NCBI RefSeq assembly: GCF_011752625.1
Contig: NZ_VWXD01000003.1
Location: 248,001-312,000, forward strand
Reading direction: 5' to 3'
DNA from: Candidatus Pantoea formicae
Lineage (GTDB): Bacteria > Pseudomonadota > Gammaproteobacteria > Enterobacterales > Enterobacteriaceae
DNA length: 64,000 nt
In this document: positions 25,529-32,976 of the stretch, in pieces
Layout of the letters: each line of letters begins with the position of its first letter
Numbering within the stretch: the stretch's first letter is position 1
The notes under the pieces: model-generated
Told to the model about the DNA's origin: nothing
Database searches by the model: none
The model's input: only the letters and a program-made list of their open reading frames with translations
Program-made: the position numbers and the translations under genes

Positions 25529-26401
25529 CTACTTCAATGTGTTCAGTGACGTCTGCCAAACAAAGGGCTGTAAATCTGAGTAGAGGATGCCTCGCTCGGC
25601 CATTTTAGCCGGCATAGCTGCCTGAACCCGGCGGATCGCCTTGCTCATCATGGCGTCCACTCCCGCATCTTGTAAGGTTTTCACCACTTCCCCCATCTCT
25701 TCCGCTCGCCTGACGCCATGCTCAGCGACGCGGCTAATCAGATAATGAGGCAGCTGATCGTCCCATCCCATCGAAGGGAAGCTCGCATGCAGTGAGGCCA
25801 GCACGGCATCTTCAACGCCATACTGTTGCGCGGCACTGAGGCATTCAGTGGTTAAGGCTTCCAGCCCTTTGATCATCACACTGCGGCACATCTTTATGGC
25901 AGAGACATCGCCGATGCTGTCACTTACTGCGCGAGCACTGCAATCGAGGCTCGTCAAGGTTTCAGCCATCAAGTCAGCATGGGCTCCAGCCAGCAGCAGC
26001 GGTGTTGCCAGCCGCTTGGGTGGCACGGGTGCCATTACAGCCACGTCAAGGTAGCTGCCTTTTCCATGCTTTACGGCCTCTGCAGCGGCTTGTTTCGTGG
26101 CTGGCGAGACGGAGTTAAAGTCGAGGAAGTGTTGCCCTCTCACTAATAACGGCGCCGCCTGCTCAGCGACGTCCCGCGCATTCCCTGCCGTCACCAGGGA
26201 CAGGATGAGATCAGCACCTTGGATCGCATCGCCAAGCGATGCGGCAACTCCCACATTGAACTGTTGAGCACGCGCGCGAAGCGATGCAGCTTGTGAACCC
26301 AGCAGTTTTTTATCCCAGACGCGGATAGTCGCTTTGCGCGCCAGGTCTTCAGCATAGATTTGCCCGGCCTCGCCGAAGCCGATAATGGCGATTTGTGTCA
26401 T
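25529..26401 (-). CDS. 6-phosphogluconate-dehydrogenase-like NAD(P) oxidoreductase (DUF1932)
   Basis: 290 residues. The N-terminal Rossmann domain starts IAIIGFGEAGQIYAEDL, the middle contains the beta-hydroxyacid-dehydrogenase-like substrate loop (AVMAPVPP, then GDVSAIKMCRSVM with the putative catalytic Lys), and the C-terminal helical domain is DUF1932. Relatives oxidise or reduce a hydroxy-acid/oxo-acid pair with NAD(P). It is the last gene of the galB-galC-galD-type operon, 9 bp after galD. The known gallate pathway does not need such an enzyme, so it may act on a side product or an alternative substrate. Confidence 0.85.
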   Translation of the reverse strand: MTQIAIIGFGEAGQIYAEDLARKATIRVWDKKLLGSQAASLRARAQQFNVGVAASLGDAIQGADLILSLVTAGNARDVAEQAAPLLVRGQHFLDFNSVSPATKQAAAEAVKHGKGSYLDVAVMAPVPPKRLATPLLLAGAHADLMAETLTSLDCSARAVSDSIGDVSAIKMCRSVMIKGLEALTTECLSAAQQYGVEDAVLASLHASFPSMGWDDQLPHYLISRVAEHGVRRAEEMGEVVKTLQDAGVDAMMSKAIRRVQAAMPAKMAERGILYSDLQPFVWQTSLNTLK

Positions 26402-26410
26402 CCTGCTCTC

Positions 26411-27493
26411 CTATGTGCCCGACCACACTGTGCCTGGAATCGCCACCCGGCCATCAAACAGCAGCCGTGCGGTGCGAATTAAACCACTGCGACTGACATT
26501 GCCTTGTGCATCACGGGTCAGCATCACGCTGAACTCGCCACTGGGATGCTCCACTGCCAGCCGCTGTTCATGCATGCTGCTGACGCGGGCTAAGCCTTCT
26601 GCTACCGATCCTGGAATCAGGCATGCCGTCGCCACACTGACCGCGCCCAACACGCCAATCGATGCGTGGCAGCGGTGGGGAATAAAGGTGCGCGAGCTAA
26701 TAGCCCCCCCGTTTGTGGGGGCGGCAATCAGCGCCATTTTCGGTACGGTGCGTTGCGCGACATCACCAAGATTCATCAAGGGGCCGGCCTGCAGTCGGAT
26801 TGATTCAAGCTGCGCTTTTAGCTTCTCATCACCATCCAGTTGTTCACGACTTTCCAGTCCGGTGCGGTGTAAGTCGGCGGCTCGCACCACCACGACCGGC
26901 ATGCCGTTATCAATGCAGGTCACGTTAATTCCATCAAAGGTGTCTACCGCCCGGCCGGTCGGTAACAGCGCACCGCAGCTGGACCCGGCGATATCCGCGA
27001 ATCTCAGTACCTGCTCTGCGGCAGTCCCGGGGACACCGTCAATCTGCGTATCGCCCTGATACTCCACGGCACCTTCTGGCGTCGGAATTTGCGCTTCGGC
27101 AATTTGACCGGTGTTCACCATAAAGATGCGCACTCGCGTCATCGCGCCTTCTACGGGGACTAACCCTTTTTCAATCGCGAAAGGGCCAACAGCGGCAAGC
27201 ACATTACCGCAGTTTTGCCCGTAATCGACCACGGCCTTATCCACATTGACCTGCGCAAACAGATACTCCACGTCTGCATCCGGGCGTGAAGAACGTGAAA
27301 TGATCGCAACTTTACTGGTGAGCGGATCGGCACCGCCGATGCCATCAATTTGGCGTTTATCTGGCGAACCCATCACCGCCAGCAACACATTATCGCGTAC
27401 GGATGGATCGGCAGGCAGGTCGCTGGCCAGAAAGCAGGCCGCTTTTGACGTGCCGCCACGCATCATTGTGCAGGGGATCAGGGTTTGCTTCAT
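26411..27493 (-). CDS. galD: 4-oxalomesaconate tautomerase (PrpF family)
   Basis: 360 residues of the PrpF/DapF-like isomerase family. The N-terminus IPCTMMRGGTSKAACFLASDLP carries the family's active-site loop (split here by its Gly-Gly). Later motifs include NCGNVLAAVGPFAIE and the second-half SSCGALLPTGRAVDTFDG, each contributing a Cys. GalD converts the keto form of 4-oxalomesaconate to the enol form in gallate breakdown. The start overlaps galC by 4 nt. Its neighbours galB and galC support the specific call over the methylaconitate isomerase PrpF. Confidence 0.87.
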   Translation of the reverse strand: MKQTLIPCTMMRGGTSKAACFLASDLPADPSVRDNVLLAVMGSPDKRQIDGIGGADPLTSKVAIISRSSRPDADVEYLFAQVNVDKAVVDYGQNCGNVLAAVGPFAIEKGLVPVEGAMTRVRIFMVNTGQIAEAQIPTPEGAVEYQGDTQIDGVPGTAAEQVLRFADIAGSSCGALLPTGRAVDTFDGINVTCIDNGMPVVVVRAADLHRTGLESREQLDGDEKLKAQLESIRLQAGPLMNLGDVAQRTVPKMALIAAPTNGGAISSRTFIPHRCHASIGVLGAVSVATACLIPGSVAEGLARVSSMHEQRLAVEHPSGEFSVMLTRDAQGNVSRSGLIRTARLLFDGRVAIPGTVWSGT

Positions 27494-28212
27494 GATGACG
27501 CCTTTGCCAGTTCGTCCAGTGACTCGACGTAACGCAACCCTTTTTCAGCCAGGTGCTCACGCATTTGATAAATATCCAGTCCGAGTTCGCCAGAGGCCAA
27601 ACGAACGCGTTTGCTCTCTTCATTGGCCACACGCTGCTGCGCGGCGTGCATAACTTGAGCAGCATCAGCGCGGGGAATCACCACCACGCCATCATCATCG
27701 GCCACAATGATATCGCCGGGATTGACCAGTTGGCCGGCACAAATAACGGGAACGTTCACGGAACCAATGGTGGCTTTTACCGTACCCTGTGCGTGTACAG
27801 CGCGAGACCAGACCGGAAACTGCATGTCACGTAAGGTCTGACTGTCACGGATGCCAATGTCACCCACCAGCGCGACGACACCTCGGTCCTTTAACGACGT
27901 CGCTAACAGATCGCCAAAGAATCCATCATGGCAGTCAGATGTAGGGGCCACCAGCAGCACATCTCCCGGCTGACACTGCTCTACCGCCACGTGAAACATC
28001 CAGTTATCACCGGGTGACACCAGCACAGTCACGGCACTGCCGGCGATAGTGACGCCTTGCTGGATAGGTTTTATGCGTACATCTAATAAACCCTGACGCT
28101 GCTGAGCTTCATGTGCTGTTGCTACGCCAAACTGCGCGAACTGAGCCACCATATCGCGATCAGCGCGATCGATATGGCGCACCACCACGCCTTTTTTATT
28201 CACAAGGCTCAT
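27490..28212 (-). CDS. galC: 4-carboxy-4-hydroxy-2-oxoadipate aldolase (RraA-like fold)
   Basis: 240 residues with the RraA/HMG-CHA aldolase fold. The metal/substrate site is GDVLLVAPTSDCHDGFFGDL, here spanning its Asp and Gly, followed by ALVGDIGIRDSQTL (Arg-Asp pair that binds pyruvate and the divalent metal) and VNPGDIIVADDDGVVVIP. This enzyme splits CHA to pyruvate and oxaloacetate, the last step of the gallate and protocatechuate 4,5-cleavage routes. It overlaps galB and galD by 4 nt each, so the three are translationally coupled. Confidence 0.9.
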   Translation of the reverse strand: MSLVNKKGVVVRHIDRADRDMVAQFAQFGVATAHEAQQRQGLLDVRIKPIQQGVTIAGSAVTVLVSPGDNWMFHVAVEQCQPGDVLLVAPTSDCHDGFFGDLLATSLKDRGVVALVGDIGIRDSQTLRDMQFPVWSRAVHAQGTVKATIGSVNVPVICAGQLVNPGDIIVADDDGVVVIPRADAAQVMHAAQQRVANEESKRVRLASGELGLDIYQMREHLAEKGLRYVESLDELAKASS

Positions 28213-28946
28213 GAAAGGTCCTCCGTCACGCGCGGGAACAGACTTTGATAGCCTTCGCCATGGGTGATAACCCGAGTAGAGGTGATACCGGTGTTACGTT
28301 TGGCCTGCACGCCACGCTGTAGTGCCACCCGCGTGTAGTACTCCCACAGATGTTCCTGACCTGCCATGCATTGAATCGCCTGATATTTCTTGTCCCACAC
28401 CGAGGTGATATCCAGCAGCACATCCGGTTTCCACTGACACTGCTCCGGCTGATGCGGTTCAAAACAATAGACGGGTGGCGCACCAATAATCGGCTCACTG
28501 GGGCGATATCCCTCTGCCTGGGCAATAATGCGCGCTTCCTGCGTCAGATTTGCCGCGAGTGGGTGATCATAGTTGTAGGGATCGGCAATCGAGTGCGTCA
28601 AAACAAAATGGGGCTGGATGCGACGGAACACGTCAGCCAGACGGAATAAGGTCTCTTTGTCAGCTCTTAGCGGGTAATCGCCTAAATCGAAGAACTCAAT
28701 ACTGGCACCTAGCACTTCTGCGGCCGCTTCCGCTTCCACCTGGCGTTGCTGTTTGACGAGGGCTTCCGTCATGCTCCCTTTACGCCATAACTTGGCTGAC
28801 TCTCCGCGCTCACCAAAGGAGAGGCAGACGACGTGAACGTCATAACCCTGCGAAGCGTGCAGTGCAATGGCACCACCCGCACGCCAGACGAAGTCGGCAG
28901 AATGCGCACTGACCACTAAGGCGCTCTTTTTGATGTTGTTTTCCAT
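28209..28946 (-). CDS. galB: 4-oxalomesaconate hydratase (PIG-L/LmbE-like)
   Basis: 245 residues of the PIG-L/LmbE zinc-enzyme family. The metal-binding segment is ALVVSAHSADFVWRAGG, where the usual AHPDD is AHSAD, as in GalB-type hydratases. A later ligand is His in ADPYNYDHPLAANL. GalB hydrates the enol form of 4-oxalomesaconate to CHA. The start at 28946 has a GGGGAA SD; an ATG further upstream (MKKTQQQGN) lacks one. It is the first gene of a four-gene operon divergent from the LysR regulator. Confidence 0.88.
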   Translation of the reverse strand: MENNIKKSALVVSAHSADFVWRAGGAIALHASQGYDVHVVCLSFGERGESAKLWRKGSMTEALVKQQRQVEAEAAAEVLGASIEFFDLGDYPLRADKETLFRLADVFRRIQPHFVLTHSIADPYNYDHPLAANLTQEARIIAQAEGYRPSEPIIGAPPVYCFEPHQPEQCQWKPDVLLDITSVWDKKYQAIQCMAGQEHLWEYYTRVALQRGVQAKRNTGITSTRVITHGEGYQSLFPRVTEDLS

Positions 28947-29071
28947 GTTATTCCCCTGCTGTTGCGTTTTTTTCATGCTGGCATGCAACGCGCTGCACGA
29001 ATAATTCCTTTCATTGCGCAGGCTATGACTTTTATTTATGTTGTGATTAGGGTCGCGCATTGGGGAAAGTT
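28947..29071. promoter_or_regulatory. Divergent gal operon / LysR control region
   Basis: A 125-bp AT-rich spacer. It includes a near-palindrome TGCAACGCGCTGCA at 28984-28997 (12 of 14 symmetric), a plausible LysR-type half-site pair between galB and the tandem-HTH regulator gene. The binding site is an inference. Confidence 0.35.
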
Positions 29072-30304
29072 ATGACGAAATATCAAACAGAAGACAATGA
29101 CATTAAAATCATGCAATTAAGGTCACTGTGCATGGTGGCTGAGCGTGGAACGGTTTCTAATGCAGCGGAAAATTTGTTTCGCACACAATCTGCGGTGACC
29201 CGCTCACTGCGTGATTTGGAACAAACGTTATCCACCGCGCTATTTGAACGCCACTCCAGCGGAATGCTGTTAACGGATGCTGGGAAATGTGTGTTGCCGC
29301 GCGCGCAGCGAGCACTGGGTGAGTTGCAGCAAATCCCGGCGATGATGGCGCGTTTTAAACAGCATGGCAGTCATCGGGATGAAGCCGAGCCCATCTGGCT
29401 GTTCAACGTCCGGCGCTTGCAAATCTTTTTACGACTCTTCCACTTGCACCATACCCAAAGCGTGGCCAGTGCGTTGGGTATCAGCCAACCAGCGGTCAGT
29501 GCCGCATTGAAGGTGCTGGAAAAAGGGGCGGGCGTGAACCTTTTTCAACGATCGCCAAAAGGCATGATGCCTTCAACGGCGGCGCAGGAAATGGCACCCC
29601 ACATCAGCCGCGCACTGAATGAAATTCGTCATATTCCAGAAGATCTTGCCGCCCATGCGGGTGATATTCAGGGTACGGTACAGGTGGGTGCCTTGCCGCT
29701 GTGTCGCAGTAGCCTGCTACCGCGTGCCATCGCACGTCTGGTCGCCCAACACCCATCGGTAAAAGTGGTGACCAATGAGAGTGCCTTTAGCAACCTGGTC
29801 ACCGAATTACGATCCGGTGATGTGGACCTGATTTTGGGGGCGCTGCGTCAGAATGACAGCGTACCTGATTTGGATAATCGCGTGCTGTTCACTGAAGAGC
29901 TGGTGCTGCTCGCACGTCCACAGCACCCATTGGCCGGAAAACCCTTGCTACCCGCTAATTTGGGTCACACGCAGTGGATTTTACCGCGCGAAAACAGCCC
30001 CGGCCGTCAGTTGTTGGACCGCGCCTTCCAACGCTTAGGTATGGCGCCTCCCACCCCGGTGGTTGAAAGCGGCGATCTGGCGATTATACGAGGACTGTTA
30101 CTCAACTCCGATATGGTCGCCGCCGTCTCCAGCCACCAGTTAGCCTACGAATTGCGTGCCGGTATTCTTAAACCGCTGAGTTTTGCCCTGCCCGATACGC
30201 ATCGCGCGATTGGCCTAACGTTACGCCAGGGTGCATTGCACTCGCCCGCCACCCTGGCATTGATTGCCAGCATTGATGCTGAAGCATGTACGGATGCGTC
30301 CTAA
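29072..30304 (+). CDS. LysR-family regulator with two tandem HTH domains (gal cluster)
   Basis: 410 residues, about 100 longer than a normal LysR protein. Two LysR-type winged-HTH units are visible: residues 14-72 (LRSLCMVAERGTVSNAAENL, then SAVTRSLRDLEQTLSTALFER) and residues 113-171 (RRLQIFLRLFHLHHTQSVAS, then PAVSAALKVLEKGAGVNLFQR). The effector-binding domain follows from about residue 185. The ATG at 29072 has a GGGGAAAG SD; an upstream TTG is less likely. It is divergent from galB and upstream of the transporter and dioxygenase genes, so it is the likely pathway regulator (GalR-like). Confidence 0.9.
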   Translation: MTKYQTEDNDIKIMQLRSLCMVAERGTVSNAAENLFRTQSAVTRSLRDLEQTLSTALFERHSSGMLLTDAGKCVLPRAQRALGELQQIPAMMARFKQHGSHRDEAEPIWLFNVRRLQIFLRLFHLHHTQSVASALGISQPAVSAALKVLEKGAGVNLFQRSPKGMMPSTAAQEMAPHISRALNEIRHIPEDLAAHAGDIQGTVQVGALPLCRSSLLPRAIARLVAQHPSVKVVTNESAFSNLVTELRSGDVDLILGALRQNDSVPDLDNRVLFTEELVLLARPQHPLAGKPLLPANLGHTQWILPRENSPGRQLLDRAFQRLGMAPPTPVVESGDLAIIRGLLLNSDMVAAVSSHQLAYELRAGILKPLSFALPDTHRAIGLTLRQGALHSPATLALIASIDAEACTDAS

Positions 30305-30338
30305 ACGAAATTCATACATTCACATGCTGAAATGTTGA

Positions 30339-30365
30339 CCACAGGCTCTGCCTGTGGCTTGTTTC
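30339..30365 (+). terminator. Hairpin after the LysR gene
   Basis: CCACAGGC (30339-30346) pairs with GCCTGTGG (30350-30357) over a 3-nt loop, followed by CTTGTTTC. This is a weak intrinsic terminator or processing element 35 bp after the LysR stop. The remaining 180 bp up to the transporter gene show no gene. Confidence 0.45.
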
Positions 30366-30540
30366 GCCACATTGGCAAGCCATCAAGTTTGCCAAGCTGC
30401 TCACAATATAAATGTAACTCATACCTCTAAAAGCCTTTTTTGACAGACACTCCGCGCTTGGCTGCATAACGTGTAAGGGCATTCACACTCCTCTCACTAC
30501 GACAATAACGGCCCTACGAGCCCTAACAGAGAGCTAAGCC

Positions 30541-31920
30541 ATGAACACAAACAAGCTGATCGATATTAAACAATGGATCGACTCTCGTCCGATTTCGCCC
30601 TTCCAGTGGCGCGTGCTGATACTGTGCCTGATTATCATCATGTTTGATGGTTATGATGCCGCCGTGATGGGGTTTATTGCTCCCGCGCTGATTGAGCAGT
30701 GGCATATTTCCCGTGCAGCGATGGGACCGATTCTGGGTGCGGCGATGTTCGGCGTTGCCATTGGAGCCCTCATTGCGGGCCCGCTGTCCGATCGTTATGG
30801 ACGAAAGAGAGTCATCTTACTCTCCGTCGCGATGTTTTCTGCTTTCAGTTTGGCCTGTGCTTTCGCCTCATCACCGTTGCAAATGGCGCTGCTGCGTTTC
30901 ATTGCCGGGCTGGGCTTAGGGGCAGTTATGCCTAACTGCGTGACTCTGCTCGCCGAATATATGCCAGAGCGTCGTAAAGGGGTGATGATCACCCTGATGT
31001 TCAGTGGTTTTAATATCGGCTCCGGTTTGGGTGGTTTTATCGCCGCCGCACTACTCAGCCATTATCACTGGCCTGCCGTGTTGATTGTGGGGGGAGCCGT
31101 GCCGCTGCTATTGCTGCCGTTGTTAGCTGTCTTGCTGCCAGAATCAACCCTTAACTTAGTGGTGCGTAAAGCACCGCGAGCGCAAATCGCCGCCTTACTC
31201 AATCGCATGGGAGGGCACTTTACGCAACATGACGCATTTGTACTGAGTTCACCTCGCATCCAGCGCAGCAGCACCATTGCACAGTTGTTTAGTCACGGTT
31301 TTGCCCGCGGCACGATTATTCTGTGGCTGACCTACTTTATGGGGCTGTTTGTAATCTATCTGCTGAATGGCTGGTTACCCACCATTATGCGTTCTGGCGG
31401 TATTTCGCTGGAACAAGCCGCCATTCTTGCCGGTCTGTTCCAACTGGGTGGGCCATTAGGCGGCATTTTGGTCGGGGCGTTAATGGATAAGTTAAACGCG
31501 AAATACGTCATCGGCGTGGTGTATCTGTTGGGATGCGTCTGCCTGATGGCGCAGGGCGTTTTCGCCTTCTCCGGTGTGGCATTAGGCGTGTTCATATTTA
31601 TTATTGGCATGTGCATTAATGGCGCGCAGAATGGTCTGCAAGTCTATTCTCCTGCCTACTATCCCACTGAGATTCGCGCGACTGGCGTAAGCTGGATGCA
31701 CGGCATTGGCCGTACGGGCGCGATTTTAAGCTCATCCGTAGGCGGACTGCTGATGGGGGCCTTTCCTGCCCAATCCGCCATTTTCTTTATCCTTGCCCTG
31801 CCCGCATTATTGGCTGCATTGAGTATCGTGTTGCATCGCAATGTCGCGCTGGAAATGAAAATTAAAGGCGCGGAATTGAACGACATTCCCGCGCTGTCTC
31901 AAACCCTGAATAACCGTTAA
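30541..31920 (+). CDS. MFS aromatic-acid/H+ symporter (AAHS family, PcaK/GalT-like)
   Basis: 459 residues with 12 predicted membrane helices. Helix 1 ends with the AAHS signature FDGYDAAVMGF, the helix 2-3 loop is GPLSDRYGRKRV, and the helix 8-9 loop repeats the motif (GALMDKLNAKYV). Asp residues in helix 1 are required for aromatic-acid uptake in PcaK. By context it imports the ring substrate of this cluster, probably gallate or a related hydroxybenzoate. The dioxygenase gene follows by 21 bp, so they are co-transcribed. Confidence 0.88.
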   Translation: MNTNKLIDIKQWIDSRPISPFQWRVLILCLIIIMFDGYDAAVMGFIAPALIEQWHISRAAMGPILGAAMFGVAIGALIAGPLSDRYGRKRVILLSVAMFSAFSLACAFASSPLQMALLRFIAGLGLGAVMPNCVTLLAEYMPERRKGVMITLMFSGFNIGSGLGGFIAAALLSHYHWPAVLIVGGAVPLLLLPLLAVLLPESTLNLVVRKAPRAQIAALLNRMGGHFTQHDAFVLSSPRIQRSSTIAQLFSHGFARGTIILWLTYFMGLFVIYLLNGWLPTIMRSGGISLEQAAILAGLFQLGGPLGGILVGALMDKLNAKYVIGVVYLLGCVCLMAQGVFAFSGVALGVFIFIIGMCINGAQNGLQVYSPAYYPTEIRATGVSWMHGIGRTGAILSSSVGGLLMGAFPAQSAIFFILALPALLAALSIVLHRNVALEMKIKGAELNDIPALSQTLNNR

Positions 31921-31941
31921 TACCCGTTAAGGAAGATTCTC

Positions 31942-32910
31942 ATGACGCAGCACCTGTCAGAACCTTGTTTCGATATCGCGCATCTGGCCCATGTTGAGAT
32001 GTACACCGATAAATTTGAAGAGAGTCTGAATTTCTTCGTTAACGTTTACGGCCTGACGGTCTCCGCCCAGGATGAAAATCACGCCTGGTTGCGCGCCTGG
32101 GACGACTACGAATTTCACTCGCTGAAACTGACGCGCCATCACACCACCGGCGTGGGGCATATCGCCTATCGTACTAGCTCAGAAGCCGCATTGTTGAGGC
32201 GTGTCGCCGCGATCGAAGCCAGTCAATATGAAGTGATAGGCTGGGTGGATAACGAACCTGGGCACGGGCGTGCTTTTCGCTTTGCCGATCCCTTTGGGCA
32301 TATCTTCGAAATCTACTACGATACGGTGCGTTACCAGCCTGAGCAAGATGAGCGTCCGTCTTTAAAGAATCTGGCACAACGTTACCATGGGCGCGGCGCT
32401 TGCCCGCGTCGACTGGATCATCTCAATCTGCTCGCCGCAGATGTGCGTGAGTTCAAAGCCTTTATGGAGACCTGCCTTGGCGCACGTGTCACTGAAATGA
32501 TTCAGTTAGATAATGGGCGCATCGGCGGATGCTGGTTCACCATCAACAACAAAACTTACGATCTGGCCTGTACCGAGGAGCATGGCGGCGGCAATGCGCG
32601 CCTGCACCACGTGACTTACGCCACGGATACACGGGAAGATATTCTGCGCGCGGCGGATATCTTCCTGGAAAACGGTGTGCACATTGAGACCGGTCCGCAC
32701 AAGCACGCCATTCAGGGCACGTTTTTCCTGTATGTTTGGGAGCCTGCCGGAAACCGTGTTGAGCTGGCGAATTCGGGCGCGCGCCTCATCCTGGCTCCAG
32801 ACTGGCAGACCGTGGTATGGACTGAATCTGAGCGTAAGAAAGGTCAGGCCTGGGGATTAAAAACCATTGAGACCTTCCATACTCACGGCACCCCACCCGT
32901 CGAAGGGTAA
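31942..32910 (+). CDS. Type I (VOC-fold) extradiol ring-cleavage dioxygenase
   Basis: 322 residues with two VOC (glyoxalase/bleomycin-resistance) modules, like catechol 2,3-dioxygenase XylE. The Fe(II) ligands are likely H160 (RRLDHLNLL), H222 or H223 (RLHHVTYATD) and E274 (EPAGNRVEL). The second module also has the typical KHAIQGTFFLYVWEP strand. It should open an aromatic diol ring next to one hydroxyl. With GalB, GalC and GalD nearby, the simplest reading is a gallate 4,5-dioxygenase replacing the usual LigB-type GalA, but the substrate is inferred from context only. Confidence 0.87.
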   Translation: MTQHLSEPCFDIAHLAHVEMYTDKFEESLNFFVNVYGLTVSAQDENHAWLRAWDDYEFHSLKLTRHHTTGVGHIAYRTSSEAALLRRVAAIEASQYEVIGWVDNEPGHGRAFRFADPFGHIFEIYYDTVRYQPEQDERPSLKNLAQRYHGRGACPRRLDHLNLLAADVREFKAFMETCLGARVTEMIQLDNGRIGGCWFTINNKTYDLACTEEHGGGNARLHHVTYATDTREDILRAADIFLENGVHIETGPHKHAIQGTFFLYVWEPAGNRVELANSGARLILAPDWQTVVWTESERKKGQAWGLKTIETFHTHGTPPVEG

Positions 32911-32915
32911 CCTCA

Positions 32916-32944
32916 AAGCGCCCAGCCCATCGGCTTGGGCGCTT
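32916..32944. terminator. GC-rich hairpin between convergent genes
   Basis: AAGCGCCCAGCC pairs with GGCTTGGGCGCTT across a 4-nt loop with one bulged base. It lies between the dioxygenase and the convergent sigma-54 regulator. No clear T-run follows, so the terminator function is tentative. Confidence 0.5.
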
Positions 32945-32976
32945 ATCGTCTGTTTCAGTTCAACAATGCAGTAACT

